7,574 bases of DNA from Verrucomicrobiota bacterium (GTDB lineage: Bacteria > Verrucomicrobiota > Kiritimatiellia > Kiritimatiellales > Tichowtungiaceae), in assembly GCA_020853375.1 (NCBI GenBank), contig JADYZA010000025.1, forward strand, positions 1 to 7,574. The letters run 5' to 3'. The notes under the pieces are model-generated. The model made no database searches. It saw only the letters and a program-made list of their open reading frames with translations, and had not been told where the DNA came from. Shown here in pieces: positions 1-6,342 of this stretch. A program made the translations under genes and the position numbers. Each line of letters begins with the position of its first letter. The first letter of the stretch is position 1.

Positions 1-1190
1 GCGGCGGCGTTCCATTCACCCGCGAGCATAAACCGCTCAATCGAGGAGGTTTCCGTTCCCGCAATATTGGGGAATAGGCCCGTCAGACTGTCCGGTGGCG
101 ACTGCACCGGATCGAGCAGGTGGCCGTCATCATTATCTCCGATTTGCGGAATCTTTTGCGCGCCGACCGGCAGCAGTGCCAGAAGGAATTCCTCCATGGA
201 TTTCAGCCGTTGCCGGTATGCTGGAGAAAACGGAAACCCTGTCCGCATACCCAGCCGATCGCAGAACAAAAACATTTCATACATCATCCGGTGATAGGTG
301 GTAGATCGTTCGTGGTGAACGCCGTCCTTCAAAACCTGATAGGCCATTTCCTGCTCCAGCAGAGAGCGGCTCATTGAAAGCCACCCCGCACCTGTCCGGC
401 AATTTCGGAACAGGACGCCCAGCGTGAACAGGCCGGTCAGATCCGCTGCGAAATGATTGCCCCGAGGGTGCTGCGGCCCGCGCCATTCCGGATTGCGTGA
501 CAGATGAATTCCATGATGCCAGAGCGATTTTAAAAACCGGTTCCGGAAACTCTTGGATTCCCCACCGCTCATCAGATCCTGAAACAGCCACCCGGCGACA
601 ATCCAGTTGACCGCCCGGATAGCTATATCCATTGAGCAAACCCAGTTGACGCCAAAAGGTACTGGATTCGAGGCAATCCACTGATCAATCTGTTCACCAT
701 ATGCCTCAAAATATTTGCGGTCGCCGGTCAGCCGGTACGCCAGACCCAGCGTTACAAAATGGTGCCCTCGGCTGAGTTCCCACGGTATTTTTATATCCGA
801 ACCGGGACTGTCCGCATAAACCGGAACCCGTGTGCCGTGGAGTTTTGAATCCCACTCATAACCGCTTTTAAAATCGCGGTGCCAGTTGATTTTCCCGCCC
901 TCATAACTGATCTGCCCGCCCAGCAGACTGAAATTCTTCCGGATGAACTGCTCAGCCAGTTCGATAATCCGCGTCCGCTCTTCCCGGCAGGTATTCTGAG
1001 CAATGGTATCCTGTTGCGGATCGAACGGCGCGATACCGCAGAAATTCTCCCTAAAATTCCGCATCCGCCGGACAGGATAACGCAATCCGTCTGCGGCATA
1101 CACCGCTGAAGCGAAGAGCTCCCCGGCTTTTTTTCCAAGCCGACGCTGAATAGGAATCAGTACGGAGCGATGATATTCTTGTTTTTTCAT
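1..1190 (-). CDS. Heparinase II/III-family (alginate-lyase-like) protein, N-terminal 396 codons, runs off the left edge
   Basis: Translating the minus strand from the ATG at 1190 gives 396 uninterrupted codons to the window edge. Residues about 110-205 match the heparinase II N-terminal alpha/alpha toroid: WDSKLHGTR, IPWELSRGHHF, then YRLTGD, WIASNP and VNW. The lyase region follows with GNHFAADLTGL (N245, H246), DGVHHERSTTYH (E294, Y299) and QIGDNDDGH (350-356). In PL17 and PL21 lyases, Asn and His from the NH motif and the Tyr are catalytic or charge-neutralising; all three are kept here. The later beta-sandwich and its catalytic His lie outside the window. An in-frame TAG five codons upstream fixes the start region; no good Shine-Dalgarno is seen. 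No signal peptide is visible at the N-terminus (MKKQEYHRSV), so a cytoplasmic location is inferred. Heparinase-like genes next to bi-domain oxidoreductases occur in polysaccharide clusters; substrate unknown. Confidence 0.9.
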   Translation of the reverse strand, partial: MKKQEYHRSVLIPIQRRLGKKAGELFASAVYAADGLRYPVRRMRNFRENFCGIAPFDPQQDTIAQNTCREERTRIIELAEQFIRKNFSLLGGQISYEGGKINWHRDFKSGYEWDSKLHGTRVPVYADSPGSDIKIPWELSRGHHFVTLGLAYRLTGDRKYFEAYGEQIDQWIASNPVPFGVNWVCSMDIAIRAVNWIVAGWLFQDLMSGGESKSFRNRFLKSLWHHGIHLSRNPEWRGPQHPRGNHFAADLTGLFTLGVLFRNCRTGAGWLSMSRSLLEQEMAYQVLKDGVHHERSTTYHRMMYEMFLFCDRLGMRTGFPFSPAYRQRLKSMEEFLLALLPVGAQKIPQIGDNDDGHLLDPVQSPPDSLTGLFPNIAGTETSSIERFMLAGEWNAA

Positions 1191-1251
1191 TCGACCGTGT
1201 GGCTAGGAAGAAACGAGCCTTCTTACAGGATGTCGAGCGGCGAAAGACCGC

Positions 1252-3375
1252 CTACCCCTGAACCGCCTTTGATATTCGGTACGAAAGTTCCCAAGTTTCA
1301 CACAGTTCCTCCCACGGAATCGGGAATCTTTCATTCTTTAAAATCGCAGCATGGAGTTGCCGAATTTCCTCCAGATGTCCTTTGTCCTGCGCTTTGCTCA
1401 CAAACTTTGCCGCCCCGTTGACCTCTTTATAGTCATCCATCAAATATGCCTTTTGATCACAGAAAAGCTCCAACTTTTCTTTTGACAGCGTGGCATCCCC
1501 GATCGCGGTATACAGCAGACTGCACACCGAGCCATCTTGATATTTCACTGTGGCTATAATGTTGTCGGAGGAACGAACCGTTCCAGTCTGGGGCGATAGG
1601 GCTTCGACCGCCAAGGAGCAGGCCGGGGACCCTGTGAGGTAGCGAAACACGTCAAGTATATGACAAACCTCTCCCAATATTCGCCCTCCGCCCTCCGCTG
1701 TTTGCGTCCAATGTGTGTACGGAAGATATCCCGCATTCATTGTATAGTGAATCATCAAAGGATTCAGCCTCGATTCGACCTGCTTCCGAAGAAACCGAAT
1801 ATGATGGGAAAAGCGCCGATTGTATCCGACCATAAACGGAGCTTGTGTTTCCTGAACGGCCAGACAGAGCTGCTTATATTCCTCAATAGTCAGACACATT
1901 GGTTTTTCAACCAAGACGGCTTTCCCAGCATAGAGGGCTTGCCCCGCCAGCACAGCGTGCGTGTTGTGCCGAGTACCAATCAGGACGGCATCCACCTCGT
2001 CAGAGTTGATGACGGCCGACGCGTCGGTCTCGAACTGACACCCTAGAATTTTTTCCGCTACTCCGCGGGCGGTTGGCGCTGATTGATCGGCAACTCGGGT
2101 AATTCGATATTCCTGCGCACAACGAATAATGTTGGGCAGATGCATGGCTTTGACAAAAACCCCGGCACCGATCAGCCCTATTCTCACAGCCGGGCCCGCC
2201 GGAGCATTCCATGCGGAGGCAATCTGCTCTGGGCTTTTGCCTTCTGGTCGAGTTGTAGGCTCCGCATAGCGGATTGTCACCAGAAGAGGTTTGGGTTCCG
2301 TTTGTAACGAAGCAAAGGCGGATTCCGCCTGCTCAACAGGATAACAGCCGTTCAGAATATCATCCAGCCGCACAGCTTTCCTCGCCAGCATCTCCAAGTA
2401 GGCCTGCATGTTCCTTTTTTCCGTCCAGCGCACATACCCGTAAGGGTAATCCTTGCCAAACCTCTCATAGTCTTCATCATACCGACCGGGGCCATAAGAT
2501 GTTGATATTAGAAAATCCAGTTCTTTGGCATACATTTCGTTCCGATCGAACTCTCCTGCCACAACTCCGACTAATACGACACGGCCCTTCTGCTTGGATA
2601 TGCGAAAAGCCTGAGATAAAGGTTCATTTGAGCTTGTCGCAGCAGTAATGATCACCGAATCCAGTCCGTATCCATCACTGAAATGGAATACTTTCTTTAT
2701 CATGTCTTCTGATCGGGAATTAAAGCACATATCCGCGCCAAGCTTCCCCGCTATCTGAAGTCGCTTGTCATCAATATCCAAAGCTACGACACGGCAACCA
2801 GCCGCACGTAACATCTGAACGGTTAATAACCCCAAGACCCCGCAACCTATAACCCCGACGGTTTCCCCAAGTCTTACATCCGCACGACGGACACCTTGCA
2901 AGGCAACACCACCCAAAGCCACTGTGCTCGCCTCTTCCAACGACACCCCTTCTGGGACTTTCATAACAAGATTCCGAGGCACAACAACTTCTTCAGCGTG
3001 TCCCGCATATCCGGTGCCGGCGACAGCTACCCGCTCCCCTTTTATAAACTCAGGGCAGCTTTCATCCGCTTCGGTTACAACCCCTGCAGCTGAATAACCT
3101 GTAGGGCGAGCTTCAGCATCTGCGCCCTGCGCCTGCCTATAAACGGAAGGAATACCCTGACTCACCGCCTTCTCCAGCGCTTTGATTATCCGTCCAGGCT
3201 TTTCTATGATCTGGTGAATCAGCGGCTTCTTAGCCGAAGAAACAATTCCCATAATCTCGGTGCCTGGGCTGATACAGCTGAAGCTGACGGCAACCTTAAC
3301 AGTCGCCGCCTGAAGCTGCGGCGCCGGAAGCTCCGCTGTAAAAACCTTCCCGCTTTTAACTAAAATTTGCTTCAT
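1252..3375 (-). CDS. Bi-domain oxidoreductase: MDR alcohol dehydrogenase-like domain fused to Gfo/Idh/MocA domain
   Basis: This 707-residue protein joins two dehydrogenases. Residues 1-370 are a medium-chain dehydrogenase/reductase with nucleotide-binding motif GCGVLG (177-182) after a GroES-like lobe. Residues about 397-707 are a Gfo/Idh/MocA oxidoreductase with GLIGAG (400-405), the EKP motif (490-492, Lys491 expected catalytic) and GGGRILGEVCHILD (562-575). A proline-rich linker (371-396) separates them. In the MDR part the usual zinc-ligand positions are changed: the family CGTD reads PGTE (37-40) and the GHE motif reads GYS (93-95), and there is no four-Cys structural zinc lobe, so zinc-independent redox is inferred. 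ATG at 3375 is preceded by GAGG ten bases upstream. It lies 28 bases after the epimerase and 61 before the heparinase-like gene. It probably oxidises or reduces a nucleotide-sugar; the substrate cannot be named. Confidence 0.93.
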   Translation of the reverse strand: MKQILVKSGKVFTAELPAPQLQAATVKVAVSFSCISPGTEIMGIVSSAKKPLIHQIIEKPGRIIKALEKAVSQGIPSVYRQAQGADAEARPTGYSAAGVVTEADESCPEFIKGERVAVAGTGYAGHAEEVVVPRNLVMKVPEGVSLEEASTVALGGVALQGVRRADVRLGETVGVIGCGVLGLLTVQMLRAAGCRVVALDIDDKRLQIAGKLGADMCFNSRSEDMIKKVFHFSDGYGLDSVIITAATSSNEPLSQAFRISKQKGRVVLVGVVAGEFDRNEMYAKELDFLISTSYGPGRYDEDYERFGKDYPYGYVRWTEKRNMQAYLEMLARKAVRLDDILNGCYPVEQAESAFASLQTEPKPLLVTIRYAEPTTRPEGKSPEQIASAWNAPAGPAVRIGLIGAGVFVKAMHLPNIIRCAQEYRITRVADQSAPTARGVAEKILGCQFETDASAVINSDEVDAVLIGTRHNTHAVLAGQALYAGKAVLVEKPMCLTIEEYKQLCLAVQETQAPFMVGYNRRFSHHIRFLRKQVESRLNPLMIHYTMNAGYLPYTHWTQTAEGGGRILGEVCHILDVFRYLTGSPACSLAVEALSPQTGTVRSSDNIIATVKYQDGSVCSLLYTAIGDATLSKEKLELFCDQKAYLMDDYKEVNGAAKFVSKAQDKGHLEEIRQLHAAILKNERFPIPWEELCETWELSYRISKAVQG

Positions 3376-3403
3376 CCTATTTCATCCTCTCATTATCCCA
3401 TTG

Positions 3404-4444
3404 TCAGTCTTGGGGTCTCATGATTAAGCGTAATCCTTGTTCCAAACATATTTCTGCTTCATAATTCATCGTTATCTTGGCTACCGAAATATCGGCCAGC
3501 GAGTGCTGGATATCTCCTTCGCGCGACAAGGCAAAGCGGATTTCAGGCGTTTTGCCACAGAGTTCACCGAGAACCGCGATGAGGTCTAGGAGCGAGGTTT
3601 GTGTGCCGGTCGCAACGTTTAGCACAACAAAGTTGTGCGGAAACGGGTGTTGGTTGTCGGTTGATAGTTGGTGAGGAAAGGCAGCCCCTACTCCCTTAGC
3701 CCCCCCCGTTACATGATTCATTTCTTGTGGCTTTTCGTGGCTTTTCGTGGCCAGTAAATTTGTCGTCATTGCAAGGAGGTTGGCTTGGACAACGTCTTCC
3801 ACATTGACGAAGTCGCGGGTTTGCTGTCCGTCGCCGTAGAGAGTGATCGGCAACCCATTTTTGATCCGTTCGGAGAAAATAGAAATGACTCCGGAATACA
3901 TGGAGGAAGGATCTTGCCGCGGGCCAAAGACATTGAAGTAGCGCAGAGCAACCGTTTCAAGACCGAAACATTCGGCATAGACCTTCAAATAATATTCTCC
4001 GGTGAGCTTGGCCAAAGCATACGGGCTTTTGGGTTCTGGCAACATGCTCTCCCGTTTGGGTAATTCAAGATTATCGCCATAGACGGCTGCCGAACTGGCG
4101 AAAACAACCCGTTTAACATTCTGCTGCCGCGCCGCTTCCAATATGTTCAGTGTGCCGGTGATGTTTATGTCGTGATTGTCGCGTGGACGGCGAATGGAGT
4201 CCGGAACAGAAACCAAGGCCGCTTCATGAAAAATACCATCGCAGCCTTCCGCCGCTTTCAGACAGACTTCCGGATCGCGAATATCGCCCTCAATAAAGGT
4301 CACTGCATTCCAAACCTTGGAAAGGTTGGTTCTATGTCCCGACGAAAGGTTGTCGAGCACCGTCACGGCGTGCCCAGCCGAAACTAATGCATCAACGATA
4401 TGCGATCCGATAAATCCGGCTCCGCCGGTAACCAGCATTTTCAT
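3404..4444 (-). CDS. SDR-family NAD-dependent nucleotide-sugar epimerase (GalE/Gne/WbpP-like) with an in-frame repeat insertion
   Basis: Extended SDR enzyme acting on UDP-sugars in the cytoplasm; most like UDP-Glc/GlcNAc 4-epimerases. From the ATG at 4444 the protein is 346 residues: Rossmann motif GGAGFIGS (7-14), DNLSSG (31-36), GDIRD (53-57), catalytic FASSAAVYG (115-123), YALAK (Tyr142, Lys146), RYFNVFGPRQDP (168-179), YGDGQQTRDFVNVEDV (203-218) and NVATG (276-280). The reading frame extends upstream to 4528, but that stretch overlaps wecB and looks unlike the family; GGAG six bases before 4444 and the MKMLVTGGAGF start decide it. Between ANLLAM (221-226) and LNVATG (275-280), where relatives have only a few residues, there are about 45 extra residues encoded by repeat DNA (3634-3766), including a run of eight G. 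4-epimerase versus another activity (for example uronic acid epimerase) cannot be settled. Confidence 0.9.
   Translation of the reverse strand: MKMLVTGGAGFIGSHIVDALVSAGHAVTVLDNLSSGHRTNLSKVWNAVTFIEGDIRDPEVCLKAAEGCDGIFHEAALVSVPDSIRRPRDNHDINITGTLNILEAARQQNVKRVVFASSAAVYGDNLELPKRESMLPEPKSPYALAKLTGEYYLKVYAECFGLETVALRYFNVFGPRQDPSSMYSGVISIFSERIKNGLPITLYGDGQQTRDFVNVEDVVQANLLAMTTNLLATKSHEKPQEMNHVTGGAKGVGAAFPHQLSTDNQHPFPHNFVVLNVATGTQTSLLDLIAVLGELCGKTPEIRFALSREGDIQHSLADISVAKITMNYEAEICLEQGLRLIMRPQD
3622..3638. repeat. Short perfect hairpin beside heptamer array A
   Basis: GCACAAC, loop AAA, then GTTGTGC: a 7-bp perfect stem with a 3-base loop (17 bases in all), 7 bases from the heptamers. It marks where the epimerase returns to conserved sequence (VVLNVATG). 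Size, loop and position match the hairpin beside the fcl array. Confidence 0.65.
3646..3673 (+). repeat. Heptamer array A inside the SDR epimerase gene
   Basis: Four period-7 units on the plus strand: GGTGTTG (degenerate, 3646), GTTGTCG (3653), GTTGATA (3660), GTTGGTG (3667). They encode part of the non-family insert HQLSTDNQHPF on the minus strand. The array is shorter and more diverged than those in wecB and fcl, but has the same orientation and GT unit start. Confidence 0.6.
3700..3707. repeat. Run of eight C (eight G on the coding strand) within the SDR epimerase
   Basis: The coding strand reads ACG GGG GGG GCT at residues 246-249, inside the repeat-encoded insert. With eight G the gene is open. 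With seven G the frame meets TAG four codons on; with nine G it meets TAA at once. A contingency tract is possible; a sequencing or assembly length error is the alternative. Confidence 0.7.
3727..3752 (+). repeat. Decamer direct repeat GTGGCTTTTC inside the SDR epimerase gene
   Basis: Two perfect copies (3727-3736 and 3737-3746) followed by a partial third (GTGGCC, 3747-3752). On the minus strand they encode ATKSHEKPQ, at the upstream edge of the insertion in the epimerase. Confidence 0.75.
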
Positions 4445-4450
4445 TGTGGA

Positions 4451-4454
4451 CTCC
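4451..4454 (-). promoter_or_regulatory. Ribosome binding site of the SDR epimerase
   Basis: GGAG on the minus strand six bases before the ATG at 4444, in the 26-base gap after wecB. It supports the MKMLVTGGAGF start over the upstream in-frame ATG at 4528 inside wecB. Confidence 0.7.
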
Positions 4455-4470
4455 ACATCCGCTATGCGAC

Positions 4471-5754
4471 TTAACCGCCAAAAGCGCAAATTGCCGCGAC
4501 CATTCGTTCCGCGGCATGCCCGTCCCATAGAGGAGGGAGGCGCGGAGAAAACCCGTTAGCGGAACGCTGGGCGGAAACAAACCGGCGGAAGGCGGTAAGG
4601 ATTTTATCCGGATCCGGGCCGGTCAGTTCGGATACGCCGCCATGTTCAACCAGCGTTACAGGCCGTTCCGTTGTTTCCCGCATCGTAATACACGGCGTTC
4701 CTAAAACACAGCTCTCCTCCTGCAGACCGCCACTATCCGTCAGCAAAACCCGCGCCGTCATGTTGAGCTTGAGCATTTCGTGGTAACCGATCGGATTGAT
4801 TAGAATGATATTGTTGCTCCGCACGACCTCTTCCCACAATCCGAACTGCTGAAGATTTTTCTTCGTGCGAGGATGTAAGCTCCAGACCAGAGGAAACTCT
4901 GCGGAAATTTCGCCAGTCAGAAGCCGCACGAGGGGCTCAAGAACCTCCCGGCTGTCCACATTGGAGGGACGGTGCATTGTTAAAACAGAAAAACCGTTTT
5001 CATGCAAATCCACCGCCCGGCTTCCAACCCCTGAATCGAGCAGGTTGTCTTTGATGATTTGATTGATGTCCAAGCCAGCGGCTTTGCTGCGGTTGGCTTC
5101 CAGCGTGTCGATCATGATGTTGCCGACAAATTTTATTTGTCCCTCCGCATGTCCTTCCCGGCGAAGGTTGGCGGCGGCGAATTCATCAGGCGTCAGCAAA
5201 AGATCAGAGATGCTGTCGGTGACCATGCGGTTGATTTCTTCCGGCATTTTCTGATCGTAAGAACGCAGTCCGGCTTCGATATGAGCAACGTTGACGTGAC
5301 ACTTTTTTGCCGTGATGGAGCAGGCTGCCGTGGCATTTACATCGCCAACCACCACAACCCAGTCGGGCTTCTGTGCCAAAAGCACTTTTTCAAATTCGAT
5401 CATGGTGCGCCCGACCTGCTCGGCGTGCGAACCGGAACCGATTCCAAGATCAACATCCGGATGAGGAATGTTCAGCGATTCAAAGAAGGTGTGCGACATG
5501 GCTTTGTCGTAATGCTGTCCGGTGTGCACCAGAAAGTGCTCAATGAGCGTTTCCGAGTGTCGAGTGTCGAGTGTCGGGTGACAGGTGGCAGGTGGCAGGT
5601 GACAAGGGTCTGAGCTCTGGCTGTTATCTTCACCCGCCACACGACACTCGCCACTGATGCGCTCATTATGAGCGGCTATCGCATGCGCAAACGGCGCGAT
5701 TTTCATAAAGTTAGGACGGGCTCCGACAACCGATACGATCTTTATTTTTTTCAT
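4471..5754 (-). CDS. wecB: UDP-N-acetylglucosamine 2-epimerase (non-hydrolysing)
   Basis: Interconverts UDP-GlcNAc and UDP-ManNAc in the cytoplasm. The 427-residue protein has the family's motifs in order: GARPNFMK (11-18), HTGQHYD (77-83), GDVNAT (137-142), HIEAGLRS (158-165), PEEINR (171-176), TMHRPSNVD (259-267), HPRT (294-297), GYHEML (323-328), TDSGGLQEE (339-347), RETTERPVT (359-367) and DGHAAERM (411-418). The frame is open up to an ATG at 5799, but GGAG five bases before 5754 and the MKKIKIVSVVGARPNF start support 5754. Relatives run to roughly 360-390 residues; the excess is about 41 residues between AHNE (28-31) and EHFLVHTGQ (72-80), encoded by a quasi-palindromic heptamer-repeat insertion. 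The rest is intact, so the enzyme may tolerate the loop. It ends 26 bases before the SDR epimerase. A Wbp-type 2-epimerase acting on a modified UDP-sugar is the main alternative. Confidence 0.94.
   Translation of the reverse strand: MKKIKIVSVVGARPNFMKIAPFAHAIAAHNERISGECRVAGEDNSQSSDPCHLPPATCHPTLDTRHSETLIEHFLVHTGQHYDKAMSHTFFESLNIPHPDVDLGIGSGSHAEQVGRTMIEFEKVLLAQKPDWVVVVGDVNATAACSITAKKCHVNVAHIEAGLRSYDQKMPEEINRMVTDSISDLLLTPDEFAAANLRREGHAEGQIKFVGNIMIDTLEANRSKAAGLDINQIIKDNLLDSGVGSRAVDLHENGFSVLTMHRPSNVDSREVLEPLVRLLTGEISAEFPLVWSLHPRTKKNLQQFGLWEEVVRSNNIILINPIGYHEMLKLNMTARVLLTDSGGLQEESCVLGTPCITMRETTERPVTLVEHGGVSELTGPDPDKILTAFRRFVSAQRSANGFSPRLPPLWDGHAAERMVAAICAFGG
5538..5667. repeat. Quasi-palindromic heptamer-repeat insertion inside wecB
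   Basis: Two opposed period-7 arrays form the element. On the plus strand seven units run from 5557 to 5605: GTGTCGA twice, GTGTCGG, GTGACAG, GTGGCAG twice, GTGACAA. On the minus strand four units occupy 5654 to 5627: GTGGCGA, GTGTCGT, GTGGCGG, GTGAAGA. A 21-base centre separates them. The outer ends are AATGAGCG (5542-5549) and its exact complement CGCTCATT (5660-5667). Near-identical direct repeats GCTCAAT (5538-5544) and GCTCATT (5661-5667) lie exactly 123 bases apart. Removing one period would join AHNE directly to HFLVHTGQ in frame, giving a normal-looking WecB. Confidence 0.75.
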
Positions 5755-5759
5755 AGTGA

Positions 5760-5763
5760 CTCC
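5760..5763 (-). promoter_or_regulatory. Ribosome binding site of wecB
   Basis: GGAG on the minus strand five bases before the ATG at 5754. It supports this start over the in-frame ATG at 5799, whose added residues do not resemble the family. Confidence 0.65.
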
Positions 5764-5808
5764 GTTAAAAAATGGAACGCCCCTTGTTTGGCGGCTCACT
5801 CGTTGTGC

Positions 5809-6342
5809 TCAAATCAATGGAACTGGATTTCCCGCAGGATCGTATTTCAGATTCCTGGAACGATCGGCGATTTTTTTCGCAGGAATTCCGCCGACAACCG
5901 TATAGGGTTCGACATCTTTGCTGACAACCGCTCCGGCGGCAACCACCGCGCCCTCTCCAATGCTCACTCCTGGAAGGATGATGCAACGCGGACCGAGCCA
6001 GGCATAATCCCCGACAAACACCGGCTTGAAAACAGTTCCGAACATTGGATCGCGATAGTCATGCTGAGCGGTCCAGATCATCACTTCGCTGCTGAGGTTG
6101 ACGTTCTTGCCGATCGTCAGCCCGCCCCGCGCGTCCAAGGTGGCCCGGTGTCCGACGACCGTTTTCGGGCCGATCTTCAGGTTGCGCGGCGAGCGGATTT
6201 CAAACCTGCCGTACAAAACTGCCGACGGACCAATCCGCGCGCCAAAGATTGTACGAAGCACCAGCAGCCGGAACTGCTGCGAAGGAAATCGCGCCAGCAG
6301 TGCCAACGATAGAAAATTCAACCCCTGTAAAAATCTGATCAT
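5809..6342 (-). CDS. Left-handed beta-helix (hexapeptide-repeat) acetyltransferase, WcaF/colanic-acid type
   Basis: Predicted cytoplasmic O-acetyltransferase of 177 residues that would transfer acetyl from acetyl-CoA to a sugar of the surface polysaccharide. The N-terminal about 35 residues are hydrophobic/basic, followed by hexapeptide turns: IGPSAVLYG (37-45), IGPKTVVGH (57-65), IGKNVNLSS (77-85), then a loop with AQHDYRDP whose His94 is the expected catalytic base, and the coil [30 protein letters not shown] in positions 115-144. It closes with the family tail [10 protein letters not shown] (149-158). Its ATG overlaps the fcl stop as ATGA (6339-6342), and the site carries CGGATGA twice, pointing to translational coupling. 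The 54 bases to wecB hold only weak 4-bp stems. The acceptor sugar is unknown; fucose is plausible from the coupling with fcl, but this is inference. Confidence 0.9.
   Translation of the reverse strand: MIRFLQGLNFLSLALLARFPSQQFRLLVLRTIFGARIGPSAVLYGRFEIRSPRNLKIGPKTVVGHRATLDARGGLTIGKNVNLSSEVMIWTAQHDYRDPMFGTVFKPVFVGDYAWLGPRCIILPGVSIGEGAVVAAGAVVSKDVEPYTVVGGIPAKKIADRSRNLKYDPAGNPVPLI

Noticed and set aside
277..1138. Open frames of 134 and 115 codons on the minus strand (277-681 and 791-1138)
   Set aside because: Both are out-of-frame readings of the heparinase-like gene, which is continuous from 1190 to base 1 in another frame and carries the family motifs.
1191..1251. Possible hairpin terminator after the bi-domain oxidoreductase
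   Set aside because: GCGG/CCGC (1237-1251) is a 4-bp stem with a 7-base loop and no T run after it in the transcribed direction; too weak.
3376..3403. Tandem AGGATGAA before the bi-domain gene, giving a two-codon ATG AAA TAG frame
   Set aside because: A leader minicistron is conceivable, but such a short pattern is expected by chance and no regulatory structure accompanies it.
4445..4528. 28-residue N-terminal extension of the SDR epimerase
   Set aside because: It overlaps the end of wecB, has no family similarity, and the ATG at 4444 has a clear ribosome binding site directly before the Rossmann motif.
5059..5613. 184-codon open frame on the plus strand
   Set aside because: It lies wholly antisense to wecB, whose motifs are unmistakable, and its translation resembles no family; it arises from the codon bias of the opposite strand.
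5538..5667. Possible CRISPR-like array in wecB
   Set aside because: The repeat unit is 7 bases with no spacers and no cas genes nearby; it is a short tandem repeat, not a CRISPR.
5755..5808. Possible terminator or promoter between the acetyltransferase and wecB
   Set aside because: Only 4-bp stems (CGTT/AACG, CGCC/GGCG) without a U tract on the transcribed strand; no -35/-10 pair that I would defend.
5668..6312. 214-codon open frame on the plus strand
   Set aside because: Antisense to the hexapeptide acetyltransferase and the wecB start; low-complexity Arg/His-rich translation with no recognisable domain.
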